The position numbers were made by a program, and so were the translations under genes. The notes beneath the pieces are model-generated. The model saw only the letters and a program-made list of their open reading frames with translations, was not told the origin of the DNA and ran no database searches. 64,000 nt of DNA from JBBDXS01 sp040902195 (GTDB lineage Bacteria > Chloroflexota > Dehalococcoidia > DSTF01 > RBG-16-68-14): the NCBI GenBank assembly GCA_040902195.1, contig JBBDXS010000003.1:119060-183059 (forward strand), given 5' to 3'. Position 1 is the stretch's first letter, and each line of letters begins with the position of its first letter. Shown here in pieces: positions 24,402 to 33,219 of the stretch.

Positions 24402-24728
24402 TTACCGGCGTTCACTCACAAACCAAAACCTCGCTGCAGCATCCGGTATCGCCTCATGGACAGACCGCAATGCACGGACAAGGTTTCGCATATCTCTCCA
24501 GTCGGCGGACTCAGCGCACTCAAGGTCAGCGATCTGCTCGCGAATAGCTTGAGCAATGTCAAAGAACGAAAGCTCGACCCCTCGACCCGCTTGATAACCC
24601 CAAGCTAGGGCACCAAGCTCACTCGACGACGCCGACGAGTTCCTACAGCGTCGCAAGAATGGTACCAAGGTGGTTGCAACGAAGTCGGGCGCAGCGTCGG
24701 TGGCATAGGTTTGCGCAGCAGCTACCAT
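24402..24728 (-). CDS. Hypothetical protein
   Basis: A 108-residue helical protein (VAAAQTYATDAAPDFVATTLVPFLRRC, later LRSVHEAIPDAAARFWFVSERR). No family is recognised. The start is placed at 24,728, where GGAGG lies five bases upstream, not at 24,767. A well-formed promoter stands 50 bases upstream. Confidence 0.55.
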   Translation of the reverse strand: MVAAAQTYATDAAPDFVATTLVPFLRRCRNSSASSSELGALAWGYQAGRGVELSFFDIAQAIREQIADLECAESADWRDMRNLVRALRSVHEAIPDAAARFWFVSERR

Positions 24729-24779
24729 GAAACCTCCATCTCCCAAATCAGCTATACATGGTGGCAACCCTTCGGAAAT

Positions 24780-24808
24780 ACAATATATTGGGGTAATTCT
24801 TTTGTCAA
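24780..24808 (-). promoter_or_regulatory. Sigma-70-type promoter for the gene ending at 24,402
   Basis: On the minus strand TTGACA (24,803-24,808) and TATTGT (24,780-24,785) have the ideal 17-base spacing in a markedly A/T-rich patch. The palindrome AGTATACT lies just upstream of the -35 box. Confidence 0.65.
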
Positions 24809-24978
24809 TAGGAGTATACTGTTGTCATTTTCTGGGGGCAATCACCAGACGCGCTGGTGGCGGCCCCCATCCAACAGCATAGAGGCGACCACAGGATTCC
24901 TAGTCCCGTGGTCGAAGGCGCTAGGGGCAATCAGGAAGGAGCCTCGGTCACGCTCGGTTGGACATCGGAAGAGCCTAG

Positions 24979-26220
24979 CTAGGCAGCAAAACGCGTGAGC
25001 ACCAAACAAGCATTTTGGCCGCCGAAACCGAAGCTGTTCTTCAACACGACACGAACGGGCAAGGATCTGGCCTTGTTCGGGACGTAATCGAGGTCACACT
25101 GCGGATCCGGCTTTTCGAAATTGATCGTCGGCGGGACGACGTCGCTCTTTAAAGCCATCACAGCGGCAATGGTTTCGATTGCTCCTGTCGCGCCTAGCGC
25201 GTGACCCATCATAGACTTCAGAGATGATATTGGAACACGCGCAGCGCGCTCCCCGAACGCCGATTTGATCGCTCTAGTTTCGGCCACATCATTATGGGGA
25301 GTGGAGGTACCATGGGCGCTGATGTAATCGACATCTGCTGCGTCAATACTAGCGTCTCCCAGTGCGTGCTCAATGCATCTGGCAGCCTCCGTTCCGTTTC
25401 GTTCGGGGATAACTAAGTGGTGTGCATCGCACGTTTGAGCATAGCCCGAAATCTCGGCGAGAATCGGGGCGCCGCGCGACAGCGCGTGTTCGAGTTCCTC
25501 GATTGCCAGCATGGCCGCTCCTTCAGCGAGCACAAACCCATCGCGACCAGAATCAAACGGCCGGCTTGCGCGCTCAGGCTGGCCATTTCTTGTGGACAGT
25601 GCACGGAGAAGGCAGAACCCGATCATGCCGGAGAATGTCACTCCAGCTTCGGTGCCGCCGGCCAGGACAACGTCCGCTTCGTCATGCCGAATGAGACGCA
25701 CTGCTTCACCAATCGCTTGGGTCGAGGAGACACATGCGGCAACTAAGGTCATGACCGGCCCTTTTGCGCCGGTCAGGATTGCTAGGTTGGAGGCTGCCGC
25801 ATCGGGTAATAACTTGAGCAAAGCGAGTCGGTCACTTGTATCCCAGACCTTGTCAATGAATATCTGTGGGTAATTCCCTATGACGCCAAGACCACCTCCG
25901 CCATTGCCTAGCACGATGCCTAGCCGTTCAGGTTGAACTGCACCTATTGCACCTGAATGATGCAGGGCTTCGTTCGCCGAGGCGATCGCGAACTGCGTGA
26001 ATCGGTCCGTTCGCCCGATCAACTTTTCGCTCATATGGCGCTGCGGCTGGAAGCCTCGCACTTCGCCAGCAATCCGACTAGGTAAATTGGATGCGTCGAA
26101 GGCAGCTATCTGTCGAACAGCAGAACGCCCGGCGACGCATGATGCCCAAAACGCATCCACGTCGCACCCGAGGGGAGATATGACACCCATTCCCGTGATT
26201 ACTACTCGTCGCCTGGTCAT
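24979..26220 (-). CDS. FabF-type beta-ketoacyl-ACP synthase
   Basis: A 413-residue ketosynthase of usual FabF length. The catalytic triad is complete: Cys163 (TLVAACVSST), His303 (ISAHGTSTPHND) and His340 (SMMGHALGATGA); the start RRRVVITGMGVISPLG and the end KNSFGFGGQNACLVL are typical. It condenses an acyl chain with a carrier-bound malonyl group. It lies 21 bases downstream of an acyl carrier protein gene on the same strand. A dedicated ketosynthase/carrier pair on a mobile element points to a specialised acyl product rather than to bulk fatty acid synthesis. Confidence 0.93.
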   Translation of the reverse strand: MTRRRVVITGMGVISPLGCDVDAFWASCVAGRSAVRQIAAFDASNLPSRIAGEVRGFQPQRHMSEKLIGRTDRFTQFAIASANEALHHSGAIGAVQPERLGIVLGNGGGGLGVIGNYPQIFIDKVWDTSDRLALLKLLPDAAASNLAILTGAKGPVMTLVAACVSSTQAIGEAVRLIRHDEADVVLAGGTEAGVTFSGMIGFCLLRALSTRNGQPERASRPFDSGRDGFVLAEGAAMLAIEELEHALSRGAPILAEISGYAQTCDAHHLVIPERNGTEAARCIEHALGDASIDAADVDYISAHGTSTPHNDVAETRAIKSAFGERAARVPISSLKSMMGHALGATGAIETIAAVMALKSDVVPPTINFEKPDPQCDLDYVPNKARSLPVRVVLKNSFGFGGQNACLVLTRFAA

Positions 26221-26241
26221 TACCGTAGTGGCAAGACTCTC

Positions 26242-26520
26242 TCAACGCCGACAGAGGTACGCAACAATCCTGTCTACCGTTGCGAAGTCTTCAAAGTTGA
26301 TGTCCTGAGACGGCATACTGATGTCAAGTTGGCGCTCTATCGCCATAGCTATCTCCAGGGCATCGAGCGAATCAAGGCCGAGGTTTTCAGACCCGTCCTG
26401 GTTTAGATCGAAGAGCAGCATGTTGTCCGGTACGTCTGCGGGCAAGAGAGCGCCCTCTTTGAGTCTACTAATCTCTTGCTTCAAGAAGACTCGGATTTCG
26501 CTGTCGCGGGTGGTATTCAT
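26242..26520 (-). CDS. Acyl carrier protein
   Basis: A 92-residue protein with the carrier motif NLGLDSLDALEIAMAIE; Ser51 of DSL is the attachment site for phosphopantetheine. Most carrier proteins have about 78 residues; the excess is in the loop after helix I (PADVPDNMLLFDLNQDGSEN). It precedes the ketosynthase gene on the same strand, and the AcpS-like enzyme at 11,783 could activate it. It is divergent from the GNAT operon at 26,797; the 276 bases between hold the promoters. Confidence 0.9.
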   Translation of the reverse strand: MNTTRDSEIRVFLKQEISRLKEGALLPADVPDNMLLFDLNQDGSENLGLDSLDALEIAMAIERQLDISMPSQDINFEDFATVDRIVAYLCRR

Positions 26521-26796
26521 TCTCCCGTCAATCGGTTCCAGCTGCCGACCAGGAACCCAAGTGCCCTCAGTGGCGTCGAAAAAGCCGAAGTCGGCCTTTC
26601 AGCTTAGAGAGCTCTTCGGGAACCTGTCAAGCTTCGCTTGACAGGTTCGAAAGCGAGATGCTAGGATCCGTCCACCCCAGGCGCGACTCGCTTGCGTTTC
26701 GGTCCCTCCTAGATTGTGGTGGTGGCACTTGTCAAACCAAGCTCTTCAGGCTCTTGACCGTTCGAAAAGCCCGTCGTCTCGTGCAGGCTTAGATCC

Positions 26797-27552
26797 ATGG
26801 ACGCAATAGGGTCGCCTCCCGAGGAGTCAGACGGCGACGCGCTCGTGGCGAACGAGGTGTCCGGATTGGCTCGACCTGGTCGCGAAGAGGTGTCGAAGTC
26901 GAATGACTTGCAGGATTGGCAAGAGGGTTCATGCCACGTACCGGAAGCAATTAGCGGACGCTGGGCTTATCTGAGACCTTACCGTGACTCAGACTTTCCC
27001 TACTTCTATGCGTGGCGCACGGATCTACGGGAGTACGGGCTCTGGAAGTCCAAGGTTGCTCCGACGGAGGAGGAGTACGCCGCAGAGCTCGCTACGCTCC
27101 GGTCGCGTTCCGTAGTTCTCACCGTGATTGATCGAGTATCGAGCAAACCAATTGGCCTCGCTCAGGCCTACGACTTCAGTATGGAGGACGGCTGGACATC
27201 GTGCTTGGGCTATATTGAACCGGCCTTTAGGGTTCGCGGTCATGGCGCGGAGGCCGGGTTACTCTTTGCTGATTACCTGTTCAGTTCCTTCCCAATTCGA
27301 AAGGTATATGCTGACGTCTTGGAGTTCAATGGGTCGGTCCTGCGCACGCTTCAGGGCATAGGGTTTGTTGTTGAGGGCAGACGATCCGAGCACGGCTTCT
27401 TCCAAGGCAAGTATTGGGATCTATTCCATTTGGCGCTTACAAGAACGCGCTGGAACGACGTGCGTAATCGACGATTTCGGAACCTGGTTACGCTGCCGTT
27501 CGGATTTGAGCAGGACGGGGTGGATGACACGTCATGGCAGCCGCGCTCCTGA
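26797..27552 (+). CDS. GNAT-family N-acetyltransferase
   Basis: A 251-residue protein whose residues 47-205 follow the RimJ/RimL type: GRWAYLRPYRDSDFPYFYAWRTD, then GYIEPAFRVRGHGAEAGLLFADYLF for CoA binding and KVYADVLEFNGSVLRTLQGIGFVVEGRRSEHGFFQGKYWDLFHLAL. About 45 extra N-terminal residues are of low complexity, so a later start is possible. It overlaps the MauE/DoxX-like gene by 19 bases. Confidence 0.82.
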   Translation: MDAIGSPPEESDGDALVANEVSGLARPGREEVSKSNDLQDWQEGSCHVPEAISGRWAYLRPYRDSDFPYFYAWRTDLREYGLWKSKVAPTEEEYAAELATLRSRSVVLTVIDRVSSKPIGLAQAYDFSMEDGWTSCLGYIEPAFRVRGHGAEAGLLFADYLFSSFPIRKVYADVLEFNGSVLRTLQGIGFVVEGRRSEHGFFQGKYWDLFHLALTRTRWNDVRNRRFRNLVTLPFGFEQDGVDDTSWQPRS

Positions 27553-28127
27553 CCCTAGCGTCATTGGCCCTAGGGGCAGTTTTCCTATCGTCAGCAGTCT
27601 GGAAGGCGATGCACCCGAATGCCTTTCGGCGGTCACTAACAGCCTACGGGCTGAGGGGAATCTCACTGTTGGCCGTGGGTGTTCCAGCTATCGAAGCAAT
27701 CGTGGCAATGGGTCTACTGGCGGGACCGTGGCGTCAGGAGAGCGCCGCAATCGCGGCTGCTCTGCTCGCGGCCTTCACCGGGGTCATGGCTTATGTGCTA
27801 GTTACAAAAGGGGCGGTGCCATGCGGGTGCGGTGGCCTGCTTGGATCCGAACCCGTTGGTTGGAGCAGCGTTTTGCGCAATTTCATGTTGTTGGGTACTG
27901 CGTTCTCACTAATGCTCTTGGCCGGGCCGGTACACCTTGCAGGGTTGAATTCCGTCGTTGAGGATCCCTCTTCCGTGGCGAGTATGGTCTGGACGGCTGG
28001 AGGCGTCGTGATCCTTGGCGCGTCTGTAGCGGTTGGCACTCTTCAATCAGAGAGGGGACGTGGAATTCACCAGCATCAGCTTCGAAAGGAAGTCGTACAT
28101 GAACGCTTTACAGCCGAGCGGAACTGA
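27534..28127 (+). CDS. MauE/DoxX-like membrane protein
   Basis: A 197-residue protein with four to five membrane helices and the MauE-type pattern LGAVFLSSAVWKAMHPNAFRRSLTAYGL, then a cytoplasm-facing CGCGG pair of cysteines (GAVPCGCGGLLGSEPVGWSSVLRN). MauE-type proteins carry thiol redox equivalents across the membrane for cysteine-rich exported proteins. The next gene encodes an exported protein with many cysteines, so a disulfide-forming role fits. Confidence 0.78.
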   Translation: MAAALLTLASLALGAVFLSSAVWKAMHPNAFRRSLTAYGLRGISLLAVGVPAIEAIVAMGLLAGPWRQESAAIAAALLAAFTGVMAYVLVTKGAVPCGCGGLLGSEPVGWSSVLRNFMLLGTAFSLMLLAGPVHLAGLNSVVEDPSSVASMVWTAGGVVILGASVAVGTLQSERGRGIHQHQLRKEVVHERFTAERN

Positions 28128-29571
28128 CCACTCACCGAGATCGAGTAGGAGAACGTTTCTTACTCGCAGTCTATATTGGCTGGCCGGGATTGCATCGTTT
28201 GTGATGCTCGGCAGGAAGATCACGGTTCCAGTATCGACCGCGTCAGCGCTACCGGCCGAGCTGCAGCCGGGGGTCGCAGAACTAATAGGGGGAACTTTTC
28301 TAGAGCACGCGGCCGGGCTTCCCGATCCAAGTGAGCGTGCCTCGACCCTGAAGATGGTCCTAGATGGCGCGAGGAGTGGGGTACAGGGTCTTTTGGCCGA
28401 AGCAGAGGCTCTCATGCGAGCAGCTGTCGCGGACGATCCGCAGAGCCGAACTGCTCATGCAGGACTCGCACGCGTCCTGCAAGAGCGCTATCGGACAGAA
28501 GGTGCGTCTAACCTGATCGAGGAGGCAGTCAGCGAAGCGACCACCGCCGATCGGATTGGTGCCTTGAATGGTCAGGTAAGATACGGATACTACATAGGTC
28601 ATACGGCGGATCAGCTGCCGGACAGATCGCTGTTTGACGCCTACTTTGACGAGATACTCCCAGAATTCGAGTCGTATACCACGTTGCTAGGGTACGGAGT
28701 TGGCCTCCGACTACTCGGAGACTCCCTAGCGGAGGAGGTTCTACGTTCCGCGCACGAATTGCGGCCGCGCGGGCATTCTGATCCGGCAGTGGAGGTTGCC
28801 CTATTTCTGCTCAGCCAGGATCGCGTCCAAGATGCCCTCGCTGCGGTTTCGACTCCGAATATTGGTGATATCGAGATGCGGAGCGACTTCGTCCACCTGG
28901 TTCGCGGGGTTGCCCTTGAAAGACTTGGACAGGTCGATGCGGCTCGGGAGGAGTATGCGGTCTACGCTCCTAAGACGGTCGGCCGTCCCGTTCCGCCCGA
29001 GTTGTTGATTGAAGGAAGCGACGCACAGCGAATCTTGCTTCCCGTGGCGGGAGGAGCCTGTGCGCACACCGGCGATGAAGCGATTGCGAAGCTAGCACGG
29101 ATCATAACGGCCGAAGCCGGGTCGGAAAGCATTGGATCAATGAGGGCTGTTGGCTGGACGGTGCGCACAAGGGTATTTCGAGGAGCGCCCTGCTGTGGTG
29201 GCATCCAAAACGGCGGAGATTGTGTTGCGGACAAGTACTGGACCGTGATGACACAGTCGGGGCAATTCCCCTATTGGGTCGAGCCACCTTCCAACACGGC
29301 CCGTAGTCAAGCAGATGCCACGTACCTGGGGCTGATACCCGATCCGACATCGGGGCAATGTGTCAATGGAACCACCGTATCCAACCGCTGCGAGGGATAT
29401 TGCGACCCGCCATGGTACGTGGACGGAGCCTTTCAGGGTGGCCCGGTGTACTTCTACGGGGGCGTCTCGTCATGTCAGGGATCTCAGTTCGAGTGTGCGG
29501 CTGTGCTTGGTACAACATGTAGCGACGGCCTCTTTCCTAACAACTGCTTCAGTAGGGACGGGCCGTGCTAG
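28099..29571 (+). CDS. Tat-exported repeat protein with SleB-like hydrolase domain
   Basis: A 490-residue protein. The N terminus holds a twin-arginine signal (SRRTFLTRSLYWLAGIASFVML). Residues 60-310 are helical with TPR-like pattern. The last 165 residues resemble SleB-type cell-wall hydrolases: AIAKLARIITAEAGSESIGSMRAVGWTVRTRV, where the Glu of TAEA fits the catalytic Glu, followed by a region with more than ten cysteines. ATG 28,099 lies before the signal; the frame opens further upstream within the MauE gene. Neighbouring redox protein supports disulfide-rich export. Confidence 0.75.
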   Translation: MNALQPSGTDHSPRSSRRTFLTRSLYWLAGIASFVMLGRKITVPVSTASALPAELQPGVAELIGGTFLEHAAGLPDPSERASTLKMVLDGARSGVQGLLAEAEALMRAAVADDPQSRTAHAGLARVLQERYRTEGASNLIEEAVSEATTADRIGALNGQVRYGYYIGHTADQLPDRSLFDAYFDEILPEFESYTTLLGYGVGLRLLGDSLAEEVLRSAHELRPRGHSDPAVEVALFLLSQDRVQDALAAVSTPNIGDIEMRSDFVHLVRGVALERLGQVDAAREEYAVYAPKTVGRPVPPELLIEGSDAQRILLPVAGGACAHTGDEAIAKLARIITAEAGSESIGSMRAVGWTVRTRVFRGAPCCGGIQNGGDCVADKYWTVMTQSGQFPYWVEPPSNTARSQADATYLGLIPDPTSGQCVNGTTVSNRCEGYCDPPWYVDGAFQGGPVYFYGGVSSCQGSQFECAAVLGTTCSDGLFPNNCFSRDGPC

Positions 29572-29653
29572 AAGGCTAGTAACACCATAGTTGCCAAGGC
29601 CTTTGCGCTCATGTGGTTTGGTGGGGCCACAGGCCATTGCAGTTCGTCAAGCA

Positions 29654-30952
29654 TCACGGAGCGGTTGGCCTCCAAGCTATGTCGGCAACCGGATCTGCGG
29701 ATTCCGGCTGCTCCACGACTTGAAGGCTGTTGGCCTCCAGTACGAAGACCCGTCTGGTGTCGTTATCTATATACGCGATGGCCTTCCCGGAGGGCGCCCA
29801 GAGTACGCGGTACGCGACCACGTCATCAACCTGGCGCAGATCATCTCCTGATGGAGATACCACCCATAGGCCGGCTGGGTTGGCGTATTTGGCGGAAGAG
29901 ATTAGGTTGATGAGAATGCGTGTGCCGTCTGGAGACCATTGCGCTGACTGTGCGGGCAGAAACTGCGCCTGGTACTGCATTACCGAGACCGCTTGACGGC
30001 CAACCAAGCTGACGACGGCATAACCTTGGGTAGTTGGCTCCTCTTCGCCCACCGGACCCTCAGACTGAGCGAAATAGACCACGAGTTCGTCTGTCGTTGG
30101 AGACCATGCCGGGGCGTCAACATAGACAGCATCTGGCAAGCCTAGATCAGCGGGGGACAAAGAGTTCGTCGTCTGACTGCTTAGGTCGTATATTTCGATG
30201 TTGCCAGCAGACCCGTAGGCTATCATGCTCCCGTCTGGGGACCAGGATGACGGCCAAGTCATGGGGCTTTGGCCAACTACCTGATAGTCTGAGCCGTCTG
30301 CACTGATAAGCGTGAGCGAGCCACCGTACGGCGGTTCGTCCAGGAGACCGGTCGACGCATGGCTTGCTGTGGCCAGACGTGACCCGTCGGGTGACCAACG
30401 AGGCCACCCCTCTATGCGGTCGGATGTCTCAGTGAGCTGACGCAGCTGAACTTCGGCATCCACTAAGAAGACATCCCCGCCGCTGACGAAAGCCAGGCTA
30501 GAGCCGTCATGGCTCCATTGAAGATCCGAGACCATCGCTGGCAACGTTGGCAACGCCGATCCCTCAACTCTACCGCCTGCTACGAACGTCAAGATGGGGT
30601 TGCCACTCTCAGGTTGGATTGTCAGGGCCTCGGCCCTGCGGGTAACCGAGCCTCCACCTTTTAGGCCGTTGAGAACCAGGAGGATCGCCCCCGACGCGAA
30701 AGCCAGGACCAGAACGGCGGCAATGGACACAACCCACTGGCGACGGTGCATACGCGGGCGCTGGGCAGTCGAACGAGAAGTAACTCGCGCCCAGACGCGT
30801 CGGCGCGCATCGTTGGGTTCCTCTCCGAGAGCAGCCCGCAACCTATTGGCGAGAGTCAGGAGGCTTTGATCTCGTACGATTACGCTTGCTCGATGGGTTG
30901 CCCCATCGAGGCTGCTAGCGATGATGTCCGCCTGTCTCTGCTCTTCGTTCAT
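29654..30952 (-). CDS. Membrane-anchored TolB/WD40-like beta-propeller (anti-sigma candidate)
   Basis: A 432-residue protein: a cytoplasmic N-terminal part of about 70 residues, one membrane helix (WVVSIAAVLVLAFASGAILLVL) and an outer propeller with repeats of the type LQWSHDGSSLAFVS, PRWSPDGSRLATAS, SSWSPDGSMIAYGS, AQWSPDGTRILINL. The start codon shares ATGA with the sigma gene upstream. Sigma/anti-sigma pairs are often arranged like this, with an outer sensor domain and an inner sigma-binding segment. No HxxxCxxC zinc motif is visible in the inner part, so the anti-sigma role is inference. Confidence 0.72.
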   Translation of the reverse strand: MNEEQRQADIIASSLDGATHRASVIVRDQSLLTLANRLRAALGEEPNDARRRVWARVTSRSTAQRPRMHRRQWVVSIAAVLVLAFASGAILLVLNGLKGGGSVTRRAEALTIQPESGNPILTFVAGGRVEGSALPTLPAMVSDLQWSHDGSSLAFVSGGDVFLVDAEVQLRQLTETSDRIEGWPRWSPDGSRLATASHASTGLLDEPPYGGSLTLISADGSDYQVVGQSPMTWPSSWSPDGSMIAYGSAGNIEIYDLSSQTTNSLSPADLGLPDAVYVDAPAWSPTTDELVVYFAQSEGPVGEEEPTTQGYAVVSLVGRQAVSVMQYQAQFLPAQSAQWSPDGTRILINLISSAKYANPAGLWVVSPSGDDLRQVDDVVAYRVLWAPSGKAIAYIDNDTRRVFVLEANSLQVVEQPESADPVADIAWRPTAP

Positions 30953-31518
30953 TCGAACTTGACACCATCCTCTTCTGCGGTTTCTCGAAGCGCTCGGAGC
31001 GCGCGATAGAGTAGCATCTTAACTGCAGACTCCCTCTTCCCGACCACTTCAGCGATCTCCCTTGTGGTTAATTCGCCGGCGAACTTCAGGGTCACCACGT
31101 TCTTCTGGGCTGGCGTCAAGTGCTCAACAAGCCGCCACAGCGATTCTCTCAGGTCAACGCGACTAAGCTCTTCGGCGGCCGCTGGGTCTGATTTCCCAAC
31201 ATGGTCAATGGATCGGACAGAGCGGTGCGAACGATAGTAATTGACAACCTCGTTGTGAGCGATACGAAACAGCCACGCCCTAAACGACGCCGTGCGTCGA
31301 CTTTCAAGCGAACGCAAGACTTTGAAAAATGTCTCCGCCGTGACATCTTCCGCTGCCGCCATGCTTGGCACACGTGACCTGACGTATCGAAAGACCGCCG
31401 AAAAGTTACTATCGTACAACGCGGCGAAGTCATCATCGGCTGTTACCGAAGGAACATCTTGCCTCGAGTCGTGAACGGACCGCCCAAACACTACTTGTCG
31501 CAATATCTCCCTGCCCAA
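30949..31518 (-). CDS. ECF-family RNA polymerase sigma factor
   Basis: A 189-residue sigma-70-family protein. Region 2 reads DFAALYDSNFSAVFRYVRSRVPSMAAAEDVTAETFFKVLRS with ASFRAWLFRIAHNEVVNYYRS; region 4 reads LTPAQKNVVTLKFAGELTTREIAEVVGKRESAVKMLLYRALRALRE. The track start is TTG at 31,518; GTG near 31,491 is an alternative. It is the outermost gene of element A, 230 bases from the right attachment site, and is followed by its membrane propeller partner. Confidence 0.92.
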   Translation of the reverse strand: MGREILRQVVFGRSVHDSRQDVPSVTADDDFAALYDSNFSAVFRYVRSRVPSMAAAEDVTAETFFKVLRSLESRRTASFRAWLFRIAHNEVVNYYRSHRSVRSIDHVGKSDPAAAEELSRVDLRESLWRLVEHLTPAQKNVVTLKFAGELTTREIAEVVGKRESAVKMLLYRALRALRETAEEDGVKFE

Positions 31519-31750
31519 TAGACGGTTCAGGCACCAGAATGGTAACGTCGTAAGCGGGTTCCTTTCAAGGCGATCTTCGATCTACATGATTACGCTACGG
31601 AGCCCTTGCGGTCATGCGTGACGGTCAACTAAAATCCCCTCGTCATCCCGCGTCGGGTGACGACGAGAAGACTCGGCGCGCGATGAGCCCTCCAGGGCGC
31701 ACTTTCCGAATCTGGAGCGTTCTCGTAGAACGGGCCGAGTACCTGCGAGC

Positions 31751-31800
31751 CTTCTAATCCGCAGGTTGCAGGTTCGAGTCCTGCCGGGGACGCCAGACAC
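31751..31800 (+). other. Shared attachment site between elements A and B
   Basis: An exact 50-base copy of bases 905-954, i.e. the 3' part of tRNA-Arg from the anticodon loop through CCA. The 5' half of the tRNA is absent here (the preceding bases differ), so it is a border and not a second tRNA gene. It closes element A and opens element B. Confidence 0.92.
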
Positions 31801-31956
31801 TCAATTTCGTATCTGAAATTGACGGAACGCCGCCCTCCGAAGGCTCTTCGCGTGGCTCGATGACCAGCGGATTCGTCCAGCGTTTCCGTGCGGTCAAAAC
31901 CAGTCCCCTCGTCGTTTGCCCGACCAGCACTGACTGCGAAAGGAGGCAGTGGAACA

Positions 31957-31980
31957 ATGGTCGCACGACGGAGGTGGTAG
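31957..31980 (+). CDS. Seven-codon leader peptide before integrase B
   Basis: Behind AAGGAGG an ATG opens the frame M-V-A-R-R-R-W-stop. The stop lies three bases before the GTG of the integrase, whose own ribosome-binding site is inside the leader. In element A the same leader is fused in frame because the stop codon is AAT. Translational coupling is possible; a chance residue of a longer gene is the alternative. Confidence 0.35.
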   Translation: MVARRRW

Positions 31981-31983
31981 CAC

Positions 31984-33021
31984 GTGTACAAGTCAGTGGT
32001 CACGCTGGAACGGCTCAAAGAGGCCTACGCGGTCTACAACCAAGTGGTAGGCAAGTCGCCCAGGACCATCCAGTGGTACAACCAGAAGCTCGAGCTCTTC
32101 GAGCGCTTCCTGGGCGACGGCTGCGAGCTAGCTGATTTCACGCTGGAGTCGGCCCGGGCCTACATCGCAGACCTGCAGAACCGGCGGGCCAGGTACGAGC
32201 GAAACGGGTACGTCAAGGACAAGAGCGGCACGTTGTCGAGCGCCTACATCCAGGGCTTCGCGCGCGCATTGCGGGCGTTCTCGACCTGGCTCAACCAGGA
32301 GGGCTACACCGACACCAACGTCCTACAGCCGCTCAAGCCGCCGCGCATCCAGCGCAAGGTGATCCAGCCGCTCACAGACGAGGAGGTCGGACGCATCCTC
32401 GGACGGCTTAAGCAGAACGACCCCTATGCTGCCCGCGCTTACGCCATGATCTGGACGTTGCTCGACACCGGCCTCAGGGCCTCCGAGCTCTGTGGCCTCC
32501 GCGTCGAAGACATGCACATCGAGAAGCAGGGGTTCCTGAAAGTGTTAGGCAAGGGCAACAAGGAGCGTCTCGTGCCGATCGGCACGCGGACGATGTCGGT
32601 CTTGCTCCGCTGGCGCGACGTGTTTCGGCCGATGTACGACGAGCTGGACAGCCCCTACCTCTTCCTGGCCCGGGAGGGCCGGTCACTGACGACGACCGCC
32701 CTACAGGAGGTGGTCAAGCGTGCTGGTAGGAATTCAGGCGTCCCGCGCGTGCACTGCCACCTCCTCCGCCACACGTTCGCAACGAACTGCTTGGTGAAGG
32801 AAGTAGGGGACCCGCTCCGCCTGCAACAGATTTTAGGACACGAAACTCTTGAGATGGTTCGCCACTACGTGGCCATGGCTAGCGTCGAGCAGAGCCTGCT
32901 GGAGAGGCGAGCGTCACCAATGGACTTGTTCGCAAAAACCATGCCGGGGCGTGACGAACGCGCACGACCACCTGAACTTGCCGGAACAGAAGCCAATGCT
33001 GGTGCAGCTGCCCCAACGTGA
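31984..33021 (+). CDS. Tyrosine recombinase (integrase) of element B
   Basis: A 345-residue XerC/D-like recombinase, very similar to the one at 1138 over its first 310 residues. The catalytic residues are all present: Arg165, Lys190, His259, Arg262, His286 and Tyr295. The last 30 residues diverge from the other copy. Its position behind a tRNA-derived repeat shows that it belongs to a separate element inserted at the same tRNA. Two integrases of the same specificity side by side could excise either element or both together. The interval 33,022-33,219 shows no gene. Confidence 0.93.
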   Translation: MYKSVVTLERLKEAYAVYNQVVGKSPRTIQWYNQKLELFERFLGDGCELADFTLESARAYIADLQNRRARYERNGYVKDKSGTLSSAYIQGFARALRAFSTWLNQEGYTDTNVLQPLKPPRIQRKVIQPLTDEEVGRILGRLKQNDPYAARAYAMIWTLLDTGLRASELCGLRVEDMHIEKQGFLKVLGKGNKERLVPIGTRTMSVLLRWRDVFRPMYDELDSPYLFLAREGRSLTTTALQEVVKRAGRNSGVPRVHCHLLRHTFATNCLVKEVGDPLRLQQILGHETLEMVRHYVAMASVEQSLLERRASPMDLFAKTMPGRDERARPPELAGTEANAGAAAPT

Positions 33022-33219
33022 TCGATGTCTACGATACGAGAAACGCCAACCAGATACCCGCGAGCAAGACAATAACCAGCAAGACAACGAACGCAACCAC
33101 CCACAGCCGAACGCTGGGATGCAGAAGCAGTGGAATGAGGTCCTCCGCTGGAGGACCAACACCGACCCGATTCGAAATACGCCAACTCCACGGCATCGTT
33201 GGACCTGTTTTAGCGCCCG

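Noticed and set aside
31751..31795. A possible second tRNA-Arg gene
   Set aside because: Only the 3' part from the anticodon loop onward is present; the D arm and 5' acceptor strand are missing.
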